44,631 bases of DNA from Actinomycetota bacterium (GCA_019348555.1 JAHWJH010000003.1:1-44631); one strand, 5' to 3'; shown: positions 7,904 to 16,616, numbered from the stretch's first letter. The notes: generated from the letters alone by a model not told the origin. Numbers and translations: made by a program.

Positions 7904-8569
7904 ATGGAAACCTCCTTCACCAGGTCGGAGCGCGAGACGCTCAAGGCCATCTACCGCCTCACCCGCGACCGGCTCGAAGCCCAGACCGGGGTGCTCGCCG
8001 ACGCCCTCGGTGTGGCGCCGGGGACGGTCACGTTCACCATCAAGCGCCTGGCGGAGCGCGGCCTGGTCGACCACCGCCCCTACCACGGGGTGGAGCTGAC
8101 CACCGGCGGCAGGCGGGCGGCGATCGCCGCCATCCGGCGCCACCGCATCGTCGAGCGCTTCCTCGCCGACATGCTCGGCTATGCCTGGAACGAGGCCGAT
8201 CGGCTGGCCGGCAGCTTCGAGCACGACCTGCCCCAGGAGGTGGAGGACCGCATCTTCGTCGCCCTCGACCGACCGGCCACCTGCCCGCACGGCTTCCCCA
8301 TCCCCGCCCTCGAGGCGGCCGACATCCCCGACCTCCCGTCGCTGTACGCCCTGGAGCCGGGTGATGTGGCGACCGTGGCCGTCCCCGGCTCCACCGACCC
8401 GGAGGTGGTGAAGTTCCTCGAGACCCTGGGCTTGCGACCGGGCGTCATCGTCGAGGTGCGCGAGAAGCACCCGTTCGACGGGCCCCTGGTCCTCCGGGTG
8501 GCCGGCCACGATCGAACCCTCGGCAGCATGGTCGCCAATCAGGTCTACGTGCGCTTGGGAGCCTCCTGA
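7904..8569 (+). CDS. DtxR/MntR-family metal-dependent transcriptional regulator
   Basis: This 221-residue protein has an N-terminal winged helix (residues ~1-65; recognition region APGTVTFTIKRLAERGLVDH). A DtxR-type metal-binding and dimerisation domain follows (~66-140, with RRHRIVERFLADMLGYAW, EADRLAGSFEHDLPQEVEDRI and the conserved CPHGFPIP). The C-terminal FeoA/SH3-like domain (~150-220) begins ALEPGDVATV. Family members repress metal-uptake or redox genes with Fe2+ or Mn2+ as corepressor. It may regulate the divergent molybdoenzyme or itself; no clear operator is seen. A -10-like TAGCTT lies 15 nt before the ATG. Confidence 0.9.
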   Translation: METSFTRSERETLKAIYRLTRDRLEAQTGVLADALGVAPGTVTFTIKRLAERGLVDHRPYHGVELTTGGRRAAIAAIRRHRIVERFLADMLGYAWNEADRLAGSFEHDLPQEVEDRIFVALDRPATCPHGFPIPALEAADIPDLPSLYALEPGDVATVAVPGSTDPEVVKFLETLGLRPGVIVEVREKHPFDGPLVLRVAGHDRTLGSMVANQVYVRLGAS

Positions 8570-8628
8570 AGGAGGCGCTGGCGGCGGCCCGTTTGACAAT
8601 CGTCGCCGCAGGGAGTTTGCGTGGAGCC

Positions 8629-11478
8629 GTGGCCAAGCCCCTCGTGATCGTCGAGTCGCCGGCCAAGGCCCGCACCATCGCCGGGTTCTTGGGAAGCGAC
8701 TACGTGGTCGAATCGTCGATCGGCCACATCCGCGACCTCCCCCGCTCGGCCGCCGAGGTCCCGGCCGATCTGAAGGGTGAGCCGTGGGCCCGGTTGGGCA
8801 TCGACGTCGAGAACGACTTCAAGCCCCTCTACGTCGTCCCGAGGGAGAAGAAGGAGCAGGTGGCGAAGCTCCGCCGGCTGCTCAAGGGGGCGAGCGAGGT
8901 CTACCTCGCCACGGACGAGGATCGTGAAGGGGAGGCCATCGCCTGGCATCTGCGTGAGGTGCTCGCTCCCAAGGTTCCGGTGCGGCGAATGGTGTTCCAC
9001 GAGATCACCCGCAGTGCCATCGAGCGGGCCATCGCCGAGCCCCGGGAGCTCGATCTCCGGCGCATCGACGCCCAGGAGACCCGCCGGATCCTCGACCGCC
9101 TCTACGGCTACGAGGTCAGTCCGGTGCTGTGGAAGAAGGTGATGACCGGCCTGTCCGCCGGTCGGGTGCAGAGCGTGGCCACCCGCATGGTGGTCGAGCG
9201 CGAGCGCGCCCGCATGCGGTTCCGCTCGGCCTCCTGGTGGGGGATCGAGGGCACCTTCGCCGCTGGAGCGGCTGGTCCGGCGTCGTCGTCGCAGTTCGAC
9301 GCCGCCCTCGTCGCCCTCGACGGCAGGCGCCTGGCCACCGGGCGCGACTTCTCCGAGTCCGGTGAGGTGGTGAGCGCCGAGGTGGTGGTGCTCGACGAGG
9401 CATCAGCGCAGGCGCTTTCGGCCGACCTCGACGGCGCCGCCTTCGCCGTGCGCTCGGTCGAGCGCAAGCCCTACCGCCGTCGCCCGGCGCCGCCGTTCAT
9501 GACCTCCACCCTCCAGCAGGAGGCCGGCCGAAAGTTGCGCATGTCGTCGGCGCAGGCCATGCGCTCCGCTCAGCGGCTCTACGAGGGCGGCTACATCACC
9601 TACATGCGAACCGACAGCACCACGCTGTCCGACACCGCCCTGTCGGCTGCGAGAGCCGAGATCGCCGAGCGCTACGGGCGCGAGTACGTCCCCGAGGCGC
9701 CCCGGCGCTACGTCACGAAGTCGAAGTCGGCCCAGGAGGCCCATGAGGCGATCCGCCCCGCCGGCGACACCTTCCGGGCGCCCGAGCGCGTGGCCGCTGA
9801 GCTCAGCGGTGCCGAAGCCAGGCTCTACGAGCTCATCTGGCAGCGCACCCTGGCCTCGCAGATGCCCGATGCCATCGGCGAGACGGTGACCGTGCGCCTG
9901 GGGGCGACCTCGGCGTCGGGCAGGGACGCCGAGTTCGCGGTGAGCGGGACCGTGATCACGTTCCCCGGCTTCCAGCGGGTCTACGTCGAGAGCTCGGACA
10001 ACGAGACCGATGGCGCCGAGGAGCAGCGCCTTCCGCCGCTGGCCGAGGGCGATCCGACCACGGCGCTCGACCTGCGCACCGCCGGCCACGAGACCTCACC
10101 GCCGGCTCGCTACACCGAGGCCTCGCTGGTGAAGCGCCTCGAGGAGCTGGGCGTCGGCCGGCCGTCGACCTACGCCAGCATCATCGGGACGATCCAGGAC
10201 CGCGGCTACGTGTGGAAGAAGGGCAGCGCCCTGGTGCCGTCGTTCACCGCCTTCGCCGTGGTGACCCTGCTGGAGCGCCACTTCAGCGACCTGGTCGACT
10301 ACGCCTTCACCGCCCGCATGGAGGATTGCCTCGACGAGATCGCCGCCGGCAGCGAGAGCTCCCTGCCGTGGCTGTCGCGCTTCTATTTCGGCACCGACGG
10401 CGGCGCCGATGCCGCACCGGACAGCGACGGCCGAGCCGTTCCGGAGGGGCTTCGCCGGATGGTCTCGGAGCACCTGGGCGAGATCGACGCCCGGGAGGTG
10501 AACTCCATTCCTCTCGGTGTCGACGACGAGGGCCGGGAGGTGGTGGGACGAGTCGGCCGCTACGGCCCCTACGTGCAGCGCGGTGAAGAGACCGCCGGCA
10601 TCCCCGAGGATCTGGCGCCCGACGAGCTGACCGTGGACAAGGCGCTCGAGCTGCTCGCCGCTCCCAGCGGCGACCGGGTGCTCGGCGAGGATCCGGTCAC
10701 CGGCCTGCCTGTGCTGGCTCGCGCCGGGCGCTACGGGCCCTACGTCCAGCTCGGCGAGGTGGTCGAGGGGTCGACCGACAAACCCCGTACCGCGTCGCTG
10801 TTCACGTCGATGAGCCTCGACACCATCGGGCTCGACGACGCTCTGCGTCTCTTGACCCTGCCGAGGGTGGTGGGGGTCGATCCCACCGACGGGCAGGAGA
10901 TCACCGCCCAGAACGGCCGCTACGGGCCCTACGTGAAGAAGGGCAGCGACAGCCGCAGCCTGGCGTCGGAGGAGGAGCTGTTCACCACCACGCTCGACGA
11001 CGCCCTCAAGCTCTTCGCCGAGCCCAAGCGGGGCCGGGGGCAGGGCCGCGCCGCTCCGCCGCTGCGTGAGCTCGGCGACGACCCGGTCTCGGGCAAGCCC
11101 GTCGTGCTCAAGGAGGGGCGATTCGGGCCCTACGTCACCGACGGCGAGACCAACGCCTCCTTGCGCAAGGGAGACACCATCGAGGGCATCACCGCCGAGC
11201 GGGCAGCCGAGCTGCTGGCCGACCGCCGGGCGAGGGAGCCGGTCCCCAAGCGGGCCAAGAAGTCCGGGGCCAAGACGTCCGCGTCCAAGAAGGCGACCGC
11301 CAAGAAGGCCACCGCCAACAAGAAGGCGACCGCCAACAAGAAGGGCGCCACCAAGAAGGTGGCCGGCAAGAAGTCGGCGACGAAGAAGTCGGCGGCCAGG
11401 ACCTCAGCGGCGACCAAGAGGCCCGGCACCACGGCGGCGGCGAAAAAGAGGCTGGACAAGGCGGCGGCGCCGAGCTGA
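8629..11478 (+). CDS. topA: DNA topoisomerase I
   Basis: This 949-residue type IA topoisomerase relaxes negative supercoils. The TOPRIM domain starts KPLVIVESPAKA and contains TDEDREGEAIAW. The catalytic tyrosine is Tyr325 in TYMRTDST. The C-terminal region has four GR[YF]GPYV repeats (the zinc-free actinobacterial type) rather than Cys4 zinc ribbons. It ends in a Lys/Ala-rich basic tail of ~75 residues, which aids DNA binding and processivity in actinobacterial TopA. I took the GTG at 8629, right before the family N-terminus; a TTG at 8593 in the same frame would add 12 residues. The start has no well-spaced Shine-Dalgarno. Confidence 0.96.
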   Translation: MAKPLVIVESPAKARTIAGFLGSDYVVESSIGHIRDLPRSAAEVPADLKGEPWARLGIDVENDFKPLYVVPREKKEQVAKLRRLLKGASEVYLATDEDREGEAIAWHLREVLAPKVPVRRMVFHEITRSAIERAIAEPRELDLRRIDAQETRRILDRLYGYEVSPVLWKKVMTGLSAGRVQSVATRMVVERERARMRFRSASWWGIEGTFAAGAAGPASSSQFDAALVALDGRRLATGRDFSESGEVVSAEVVVLDEASAQALSADLDGAAFAVRSVERKPYRRRPAPPFMTSTLQQEAGRKLRMSSAQAMRSAQRLYEGGYITYMRTDSTTLSDTALSAARAEIAERYGREYVPEAPRRYVTKSKSAQEAHEAIRPAGDTFRAPERVAAELSGAEARLYELIWQRTLASQMPDAIGETVTVRLGATSASGRDAEFAVSGTVITFPGFQRVYVESSDNETDGAEEQRLPPLAEGDPTTALDLRTAGHETSPPARYTEASLVKRLEELGVGRPSTYASIIGTIQDRGYVWKKGSALVPSFTAFAVVTLLERHFSDLVDYAFTARMEDCLDEIAAGSESSLPWLSRFYFGTDGGADAAPDSDGRAVPEGLRRMVSEHLGEIDAREVNSIPLGVDDEGREVVGRVGRYGPYVQRGEETAGIPEDLAPDELTVDKALELLAAPSGDRVLGEDPVTGLPVLARAGRYGPYVQLGEVVEGSTDKPRTASLFTSMSLDTIGLDDALRLLTLPRVVGVDPTDGQEITAQNGRYGPYVKKGSDSRSLASEEELFTTTLDDALKLFAEPKRGRGQGRAAPPLRELGDDPVSGKPVVLKEGRFGPYVTDGETNASLRKGDTIEGITAERAAELLADRRAREPVPKRAKKSGAKTSASKKATAKKATANKKATANKKGATKKVAGKKSATKKSAARTSAATKRPGTTAAAKKRLDKAAAPS
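11287..11349 (+). repeat. Short tandem repeats coding the lysine-rich TopA tail
   Basis: The 15-nt unit AAGAAGGCSACCGCC (Lys-Lys-Ala-Thr-Ala) occurs at 11287-11301, 11302-11316 and 11320-11334, with AAC codons between later copies and a degenerate fourth copy from 11338. Copy number may vary between strains by slippage, changing tail length. Confidence 0.7.
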
Positions 11479-11514
11479 CAGCGCGTCGTGAGAGGTGATG
11501 GGCTGGCCATGGCC

Positions 11515-11520
11515 TACGGT
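11515..11520 (+). promoter_or_regulatory. -10-like TACGGT that supports the GTG at 11527
   Basis: TACGGT is followed by a 6-nt spacer (GGCCCG) and GTG at 11527. The same geometry occurs before folP, a polyprenyl synthase gene and others, suggesting leaderless initiation at this GTG rather than at upstream in-frame codons. Confidence 0.55.
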
Positions 11521-11526
11521 GGCCCG

Positions 11527-12354
11527 GTGGAGCGTCCTGCGACCCATCAGGTGCCCGCCGGGCCGGCCCACGCATCGCCGCCGCCTCCCGAGCCCGACCG
11601 GCCGATACCTCCTGAACCGAGCCATGCCGAGCGCGCTCGGACCCTCGTGGCCGGAGGGAACCGGGGCACGCTGTGCACGTTGGCGGCCGATCCCGCCGGC
11701 TACCCGTTCGGCTCGGTGGTGACCTATGCCATGGCCGACGACGGGTCGCCCCTGTTCTTCGTCAGCCTCATGGCCGAGCACACCCAGAACGCCGAGCACG
11801 ATCGGCGTGCCAGCCTGCTCGTCGCCGAAGCGGTGGCAGACGGTGACGATCCCCTGGCCTCGGGCCGGGTCACGCTGTTGGGCGACCTGCACCGGGTGGC
11901 CGATGCCGAGGTCGGGCCGGTTCGCGACCGGTACCTGGCGGCGAATCCCAGCGCCGCCTACTACATCGACTTCGGCGACTTCTGCTTCTACCGGCTGGCG
12001 CTGCGGGCGGTCCGCTACGTCGGCGGCTACGGGCGGATGAGCTGGGTCGACGCCGGCGCCTTCGTGGAGGCCACGCCCGATCCTCTCGCCACCTCCGCTG
12101 CGGCCATCGTTGCCCACATGAACGCCGACCACGCCGAGGCCCTCGTGCTGATGTGCCGCCACCAGGGCGCCCGGCCCGACACGACGGAGGCCACGATGTC
12201 GGCCGTCGACCGCTACGGCTTCGAGGTGGTGGCGTCGGGACCCGGCGGCCGGTCGGGGGTGCGCCTGGGGTTCCCACGCCCGCTCGCCTCGCCGGAGGAG
12301 GTGCGAGCGGCCATGGTGGCCATGGTCAGGGAAGCTCGCGGCGCCGGCGTTTGA
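11527..12354 (+). CDS. HugZ-like heme/pyridoxamine-oxidase-fold protein with DUF2470 domain
   Basis: This 275-residue protein has a Pro-rich N-terminus (~30 residues) and a split-barrel FMN-binding-like domain (~residues 35-175). In that domain GTLCTLAADPAGYPFGSVVTYA and SPLFFVSLMAEHTQN match the PPOX/HugZ family. A C-terminal DUF2470 domain follows (AAAIVAHMNADHAEALVLM). HugZ-type proteins bind or degrade heme; other relatives bind flavin or F420. The activity here is unassigned. The frame is open from a GTG at 11488, but the -10-like TACGGT sits exactly 6 nt before the GTG at 11527. Confidence 0.85.
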   Translation: MERPATHQVPAGPAHASPPPPEPDRPIPPEPSHAERARTLVAGGNRGTLCTLAADPAGYPFGSVVTYAMADDGSPLFFVSLMAEHTQNAEHDRRASLLVAEAVADGDDPLASGRVTLLGDLHRVADAEVGPVRDRYLAANPSAAYYIDFGDFCFYRLALRAVRYVGGYGRMSWVDAGAFVEATPDPLATSAAAIVAHMNADHAEALVLMCRHQGARPDTTEATMSAVDRYGFEVVASGPGGRSGVRLGFPRPLASPEEVRAAMVAMVREARGAGV

Positions 12355-12421
12355 CGGTCCGGGAGCCGTCCGTGGGTCGGGCTCGGAGGTAGGCACCTCC
12401 TGACCGTCGACACCCCCTGGC

Positions 12422-12427
12422 TACGCT
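12422..12427 (+). promoter_or_regulatory. -10-like TACGCT for the MFS gene
   Basis: TACGCT is followed by 7 nt and the GTG at 12435. No Shine-Dalgarno lies upstream of this start, consistent with a leaderless transcript. Confidence 0.5.
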
Positions 12428-12434
12428 GGCGCCC

Positions 12435-13913
12435 GTGGCTGGTCGCCCAACGGAGCAGGGCCTTCCGCACCCGAGCCGCCCGCCGTCGGATCGAGCCGGG
12501 ATGACCGGCGACATGTCCGGCGTCTCCGACGTCCCCACCCGCAAGGTGCGGCAGGTCGAGAAGCCGGCGCAGCCGACGGCCACGGTGCGGCTGTTCGGGT
12601 CGCACGACTTCTTCCGCCTGTGGCTGGCGCAGGTGGTGTCGGCACTGGGCGACTGGATCGGGTTCTTCGCCATCGTGGCCATCGCCGCTCGCATCGGAGG
12701 CTCGTCGTCGGGCGCGGCCATCGGCGTGGTGATGACCGCCCGCATCCTGCCGGGGCTGTTCCTCGCCCCGGTGGCTGGGGTGTTGCTCGACCGCTGGGAC
12801 CGCAAGCGGGTGATGGTCGGCTGCGACGTCGGCCGAGGCCTGGTCTTGGTGTCGCTCCCGTTCGTCACCACCTTGCCTCAGCTGGTCGTGGTGTCGCTGC
12901 TGCTCGAGATCCTCACGGTGATGTGGTCGCCGGCCAAGGAGGCGGAGGTTCCCAACCTGGTTCCGTCGGCCCACCTGGCCACTGCCAACTCACTGTCGCT
13001 GGTGGCGGCCTACGGCACCATTCCCGTCGCCGCCGCCATCTTCGCTGCGCTCGTGAAGCTGTCCGGGGTGCTCGCCGGCAACGGATCCCTTGCCTTCCTC
13101 AGGCTGAACGACGCGTCGCTGGCGGTCTACTTCGACGTGTTGACGTTCTTCCTCTCGGCGGTGCTGATCTCCACGCTGCGCCTGACCCGTCGCCCCAAGG
13201 ACGCCGCCACCACCGACGGCAGGAGGATCGACTTCAGCCAGACCTTCGACGAGTTCAAGGAGGGGTGGCGCTTCATCGCCGTCAACCGCAGGGTCTCCGC
13301 CGTCATGGTGGGCCTCGGTGCCGGCCTCATCGGCGGCGGCATGCTGGTGCCGCTGGGCCCGTTGTTCACCGAGCAGGTGCTCGGTGGTGGGACGGCCGGC
13401 TTCGGGTTGGTGGTGTTCTCCCTCGGCACGGGCGTGGCGGTCGGGGTCTCGGTCGTGTCGGTCGTCCAGAACCGGCTGCACAAGCCCCGGGCGTTCAGCC
13501 TGGCCGTCCTCGCCGCCGGCGCTTCGCTGCTGCTGGGAGCGTCGATGTCGACGCTCATCCCCGCCCTGGTGCTCGTGGGCTGCCTGGGTGGGGCTGCCGG
13601 CGTCGCCTACGTGCTCGGCTTCACCGTGCTGCAGGAGAGCGTGTCCGACGACATCCGGGGACGGACCTTCACCGCCCTCTACACCGTGGTGCGCCTGTGC
13701 CTCATCATCTCCTTCGCCGTCGGTCCCTTCCTGTCCACCGCACTCGGCGGTCTGGCCGGCCGGCTGGTGGGTGACGCGGTGTCGGTGGGAGGGTTCAAGA
13801 TCAGCATCCCCGGGGTGCGCCTCACGCTGTGGTTGGCGGCCGCCATCATCGTCGTCGCCGGCGCCCTGGCCGGCCGCGTGCTGCGCGAGCCCGCCGATCA
13901 CGAGCAGCGGTGA
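12435..13913 (+). CDS. MFS transporter (MFS_3/EntS-like)
   Basis: This 492-residue polytopic membrane protein has about 12 hydrophobic segments and a cytoplasmic N-terminal extension of ~55 residues. The first segment region FRLWLAQVVSALGDWIGFFA and the loop VLLDRWDRKRVMVGCD (the motif-A equivalent between helices 2 and 3) are typical of the MFS_3 exporter group. The last quarter, GFTVLQESVSDDIRGRTFTAL, also matches that group. The substrate is unknown. The stop codon overlaps the tmk start by 4 nt (GTGA), so the two genes are probably coupled despite unrelated functions. Confidence 0.9.
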   Translation: MAGRPTEQGLPHPSRPPSDRAGMTGDMSGVSDVPTRKVRQVEKPAQPTATVRLFGSHDFFRLWLAQVVSALGDWIGFFAIVAIAARIGGSSSGAAIGVVMTARILPGLFLAPVAGVLLDRWDRKRVMVGCDVGRGLVLVSLPFVTTLPQLVVVSLLLEILTVMWSPAKEAEVPNLVPSAHLATANSLSLVAAYGTIPVAAAIFAALVKLSGVLAGNGSLAFLRLNDASLAVYFDVLTFFLSAVLISTLRLTRRPKDAATTDGRRIDFSQTFDEFKEGWRFIAVNRRVSAVMVGLGAGLIGGGMLVPLGPLFTEQVLGGGTAGFGLVVFSLGTGVAVGVSVVSVVQNRLHKPRAFSLAVLAAGASLLLGASMSTLIPALVLVGCLGGAAGVAYVLGFTVLQESVSDDIRGRTFTALYTVVRLCLIISFAVGPFLSTALGGLAGRLVGDAVSVGGFKISIPGVRLTLWLAAAIIVVAGALAGRVLREPADHEQR

Positions 13914-14533
13914 GGGGTCGCCTGGTCGTCCTCGAAGGCGGTGAGGCCTGCGGGAAGTCCACCCAGGCGGCTCGCCTGGCCGAACGGCTCGGAGCGGTGC
14001 TGACCCGGGAGCCGGGCGGCACGGTGGTGGGCGAGCGCATCCGCGATCTGGTGCTCGACCCTGTCGCTGCCGGCATCGTGCCCAGGGCGGAGGCGCTCCT
14101 CATGGCCGCCGCTCGGGCCCAGCACGTCGCCGAGGTGGTGGAGCCGGCGCTCGCCAGCGGCCGCCACGTGGTGAGCGACCGCTTCACCGGCTCCTCGCTC
14201 GCCTACCAGGGCCACGGTCGGGGGCTGTCGGTCGACGACCTGCGCTCGCTGTCGCACTTCGCCACCGGTGGGCTGGAGGCCGACGTCGTCGTGCTGCTCC
14301 AGCTCGATCCCGTGCAGGCAGCCGCCCGACGCCACCGTCGGCCCGACCGGATGGAAGCCGCCGGGACGGCCTTCCACCGCCGTGTCGGCGAGGGGTTCGC
14401 CGCCCTGGCCGCCGCTGACCCGGGGCGCTGGGTGGCTGTCGACGGCGCCGGTACCGAGGACGAGGTGGCCGAGCGGGTGTGGTCGGCGGTGCGGTCCCGC
14501 CTGCTCGACCCCACCGAGGCGACGAAGGGGTGA
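13910..14533 (+). CDS. tmk: Thymidylate kinase
   Basis: This 207-residue kinase phosphorylates dTMP to dTDP for DNA synthesis. Visible motifs are the P-loop EGGEACGKSTQ, the TREPGGT substrate motif and the DRFTGSSLAYQG motif; the LID region follows around RRHRRPDRMEA. The GTG start at 13910 overlaps the MFS stop. The stop overlaps the holB GTG by 4 nt, giving the usual tmk-holB coupling. Confidence 0.96.
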   Translation: MRGRLVVLEGGEACGKSTQAARLAERLGAVLTREPGGTVVGERIRDLVLDPVAAGIVPRAEALLMAAARAQHVAEVVEPALASGRHVVSDRFTGSSLAYQGHGRGLSVDDLRSLSHFATGGLEADVVVLLQLDPVQAAARRHRRPDRMEAAGTAFHRRVGEGFAALAAADPGRWVAVDGAGTEDEVAERVWSAVRSRLLDPTEATKG

Positions 14534-15618
14534 CGCCGACGACGAGCGAGGCCACCGACGTCTTCGCCGGCATCGTCGGACAGCCGGAGCTGGTGACCCA
14601 GCTGCGGGCCGCCGCCGCCCGGCCCGTGCACGCCTACCTTCTCGTCGGCCCGCCGGGGGCGGGTACCGCCAGCGCCGCCCGTGCCTTCGCCGCCGCCTTG
14701 CTGTGCCACAACGGCGGCTGCGGCCGGTGCCGGAACTGCCGGCTGGTGCTGGCCGGGGCCCACCCCGACGCCACCACCTTCGTGCCGGAAGGGGCCTTCC
14801 TGCGGGTCAGCGACGCCGAGGAGATCACCAGGATGGCCATGCGCAGCCCGGTCGAGGGCCGTCGCAAGGTGCTGGTGCTGGCCGACTTCCACCGGGTCCA
14901 AAAGGTCGGCCCGGCTCTGCTCAAGACCATCGAGGAGCCTCCGCCGAGCACGGTGTTCGTGGTGCTGGCCGACAGCGTGCCGACCGAGCTGGTGACCATC
15001 GCCTCCCGCTGCGTGCGCATCGACGTGGCTCCCCTCGGCGTTGCCACCCTGGCCGGAATCCTCGTCGCCGAAGGCGTCGAGGCCGATGCCGCTCGCACCG
15101 CAGCCGACGCTGCCGGGGGCAACCTCGACCGCGCCCGGCTCCTGGCGTCGGACGTCGGCCTGGCCGCCCGGCGGGAGGCATGGTGGCGGGTGCCCGAGCG
15201 CCTCGACGGCACCGGCGCCGCCGTTGCCGTGGTCGTCGCCGAGCTGATGGCGCTGGTGGAAGCGGCCGCCGAGCCGCTGCGCCGCGCCCAGGCCGAGGCG
15301 CTGGCCGAGCTGGCCTCTGACCTGGCGGCCGCAGGCGGTCGGGGCGGCGGTCGAGCGGGCATGGAGGCGGCGCACAAGCGGGCGCTTCGTCGCCACCGCG
15401 CCGACGAGCTGCGCTTCGGCCTCGCCACCCTGGGCGCCCGGTACCGCCACGAGCTGGACCCCGCCCCCCTCGATGCGGGTGCGCTCGCCGCTCCGGTGGC
15501 CGCCATCGACGCCATCGTCGACGCCGCCCGGGCCCTGGTCCGCAACCCCAACGAGCAGCTGCTGCTCCAAGCCCTGTTCTTGAGGCTCCCGCCTCTGGAA
15601 AGCACCGCTCGGAGCTAA
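14530..15618 (+). CDS. holB: DNA polymerase III subunit delta'
   Basis: This 362-residue AAA+ clamp-loader subunit acts in DNA replication. It has VFAGIVGQPELVTQLR at the N-terminus and a four-cysteine zinc module (CHNGGCGRCRNC). Also present are KVLVLADFHRVQKVGPALLKTIEEPPP (split here at the Walker B-like region) and the SRC motif (IASRCVRI). The P-loop is degenerate: GPPGAGTASAA lacks the usual GKT/S lysine, so it probably does not bind ATP productively, like E. coli delta'. It overlaps tmk by 4 nt and lies just upstream of the tRNA-Thr gene. Confidence 0.93.
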   Translation: MTPTTSEATDVFAGIVGQPELVTQLRAAAARPVHAYLLVGPPGAGTASAARAFAAALLCHNGGCGRCRNCRLVLAGAHPDATTFVPEGAFLRVSDAEEITRMAMRSPVEGRRKVLVLADFHRVQKVGPALLKTIEEPPPSTVFVVLADSVPTELVTIASRCVRIDVAPLGVATLAGILVAEGVEADAARTAADAAGGNLDRARLLASDVGLAARREAWWRVPERLDGTGAAVAVVVAELMALVEAAAEPLRRAQAEALAELASDLAAAGGRGGGRAGMEAAHKRALRRHRADELRFGLATLGARYRHELDPAPLDAGALAAPVAAIDAIVDAARALVRNPNEQLLLQALFLRLPPLESTARS

Positions 15619-15621
15619 CCT
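15616..15621 (+). promoter_or_regulatory. -10-like TAACCT before tRNA-Thr
   Basis: TAACCT overlaps the holB stop codon and lies 10 nt before the mature tRNA 5' end, a normal distance for a short tRNA leader. The -35 region is not clear. Confidence 0.45.
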
Positions 15622-15631
15622 CGCCGCGTCC

Positions 15632-15707
15632 GCCCGGGTAGCTCAGACGGCAGAGCGACGCTCTCGTAAAGCGTAGGTCAGGGGTTCGATTCCCCTCTCG
15701 GGCTCCA
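15632..15707 (+). tRNA. tRNA-Thr (anticodon CGU), 3' CCA encoded
   Basis: The 76-nt sequence folds as a complete cloverleaf. The acceptor stem is GCCCGGG/CTCGGGC (one G-U pair), the D-stem is GCTC/GAGC and the anticodon stem ACGCT/AGCGT encloses CTCGTAA (anticodon CGT). The T-arm is AGGGG-TTCGATT-CCCCT, with discriminator T and an encoded CCA at 15705-15707. The final A of CCA is also the A of the ATG of the following sigma-factor gene. Confidence 0.96.
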
Positions 15708-16321
15708 TGGCCGACCCCTCCGAGTTCAGCGACCAGGCGATGGAGTTCATGCCGTCGCTCTACTCGGCGGCGATGCGCATGACCCGCAACCCGTCGGACG
15801 CCGAAGATCTGGTGCAGGAGACCTACCTTCGGGCCTTCCGCGGCTTCGGCGGCTTCCGGCAGGGCACCAACCTCAAAGCCTGGCTCTACCGCATCCTGAC
15901 CAACACCTACATCAACCGCTACCGGGCCAAGCAACGACGCCCCGACGAGAGCAGCCTCGACGACGTGGAGGACTTCTACCTCTACCGCCGCCTGGGCGGG
16001 TTGGAGGGCGCCAGCGCCAGCCGCAGCGCCGAGGACGAGCTGCTCGAGCTCTTCAGCGAGGCCGAAGTCAAGGACGCGGTGGAGTCGCTCCCCGAGCAGT
16101 TCCGCATCGCCGTGCTGCTGGCCGACGTCGAAGGCTTCTCGTACAAGGAGATCGCCGAGATCCTCGACATCCCCATGGGCACCGTCATGAGCCGGATCCA
16201 TCGCGGAAGAAAGGGCTTGCAGAAGAGGTTGTACGACTTCGCCGCCCGGCGACGACTGGTCGACGAGCCCGCCGCCCAGCCGATCCAGGGCGTCGAGCAG
16301 GAGGAAGCCACCCGTGGATGA
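15707..16321 (+). CDS. RNA polymerase sigma factor, SigR/SigH (ECF) type
   Basis: This 204-residue sigma-70 family protein has region 2 ([30 protein letters not shown] split over residues ~19-48; core [11 protein letters not shown]) and region 4 ([26 protein letters not shown]). The overall sequence and the downstream anti-sigma factor identify the thiol-oxidative-stress SigR (Streptomyces)/SigH (Mycobacterium) group. The first ATG (15707) shares its A with the tRNA-Thr CCA end; an in-frame ATG at 15740, right before the conserved part, is the alternative start. Neither has a good Shine-Dalgarno. The stop overlaps the anti-sigma start by 8 nt. Confidence 0.92.
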   Translation: MADPSEFSDQAMEFMPSLYSAAMRMTRNPSDAEDLVQETYLRAFRGFGGFRQGTNLKAWLYRILTNTYINRYRAKQRRPDESSLDDVEDFYLYRRLGGLEGASASRSAEDELLELFSEAEVKDAVESLPEQFRIAVLLADVEGFSYKEIAEILDIPMGTVMSRIHRGRKGLQKRLYDFAARRRLVDEPAAQPIQGVEQEEATRG

Positions 16322-16616
16322 CCAGGACAGCTCCGAGCGACCGCTCCCCCGACTCGACCCGGGCGATCTCGCCCCTGGTGCCGAGTGCCGGGAGTCCCTG
16401 ACCGAGCTGTACGGCTTCCTCGACGGGGAGCTGACCGTCGAGCGCCGGCGGCTGATCCAACTGCACCTCGAGGACTGCCACGGATGCCTGGAGGCCTACG
16501 ACTTCGAGGCCGAGCTGCGCATCGTGGTGTCCATGTGCTGTCGGGAGAATGAGCTCCCGGCGGGCCTGTTGGAGCGTGTCGCCGAAGCGCTGCGCCAGCT
16601 TCCCGACGCCGACTGA
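16314..16616 (+). CDS. Zinc-binding redox anti-sigma factor, RsrA-like
   Basis: This 100-residue ZAS-family protein is predicted to bind and inhibit the upstream sigma factor until oxidised. Cys25, His51, Cys55 and Cys58 have exactly the spacing of RsrA Cys11, His37, Cys41 and Cys44 (HLEDCHGC motif). Cys75-Cys76 match the RsrA Cys61-Cys62 position. This is strong evidence for a thiol-disulfide switch. The N-terminus is ~14 residues longer than in RsrA. The start is GTG, overlapping the sigma gene by 8 nt, so equimolar coupled expression is expected. Confidence 0.92.
   Translation: MDDQDSSERPLPRLDPGDLAPGAECRESLTELYGFLDGELTVERRRLIQLHLEDCHGCLEAYDFEAELRIVVSMCCRENELPAGLLERVAEALRQLPDAD

Noticed and set aside
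8593..8598. TTGACA, a perfect -35 hexamer before topA
   Set aside because: No -10-like hexamer follows at 16-18 nt, and the resulting start would lie inside topA.
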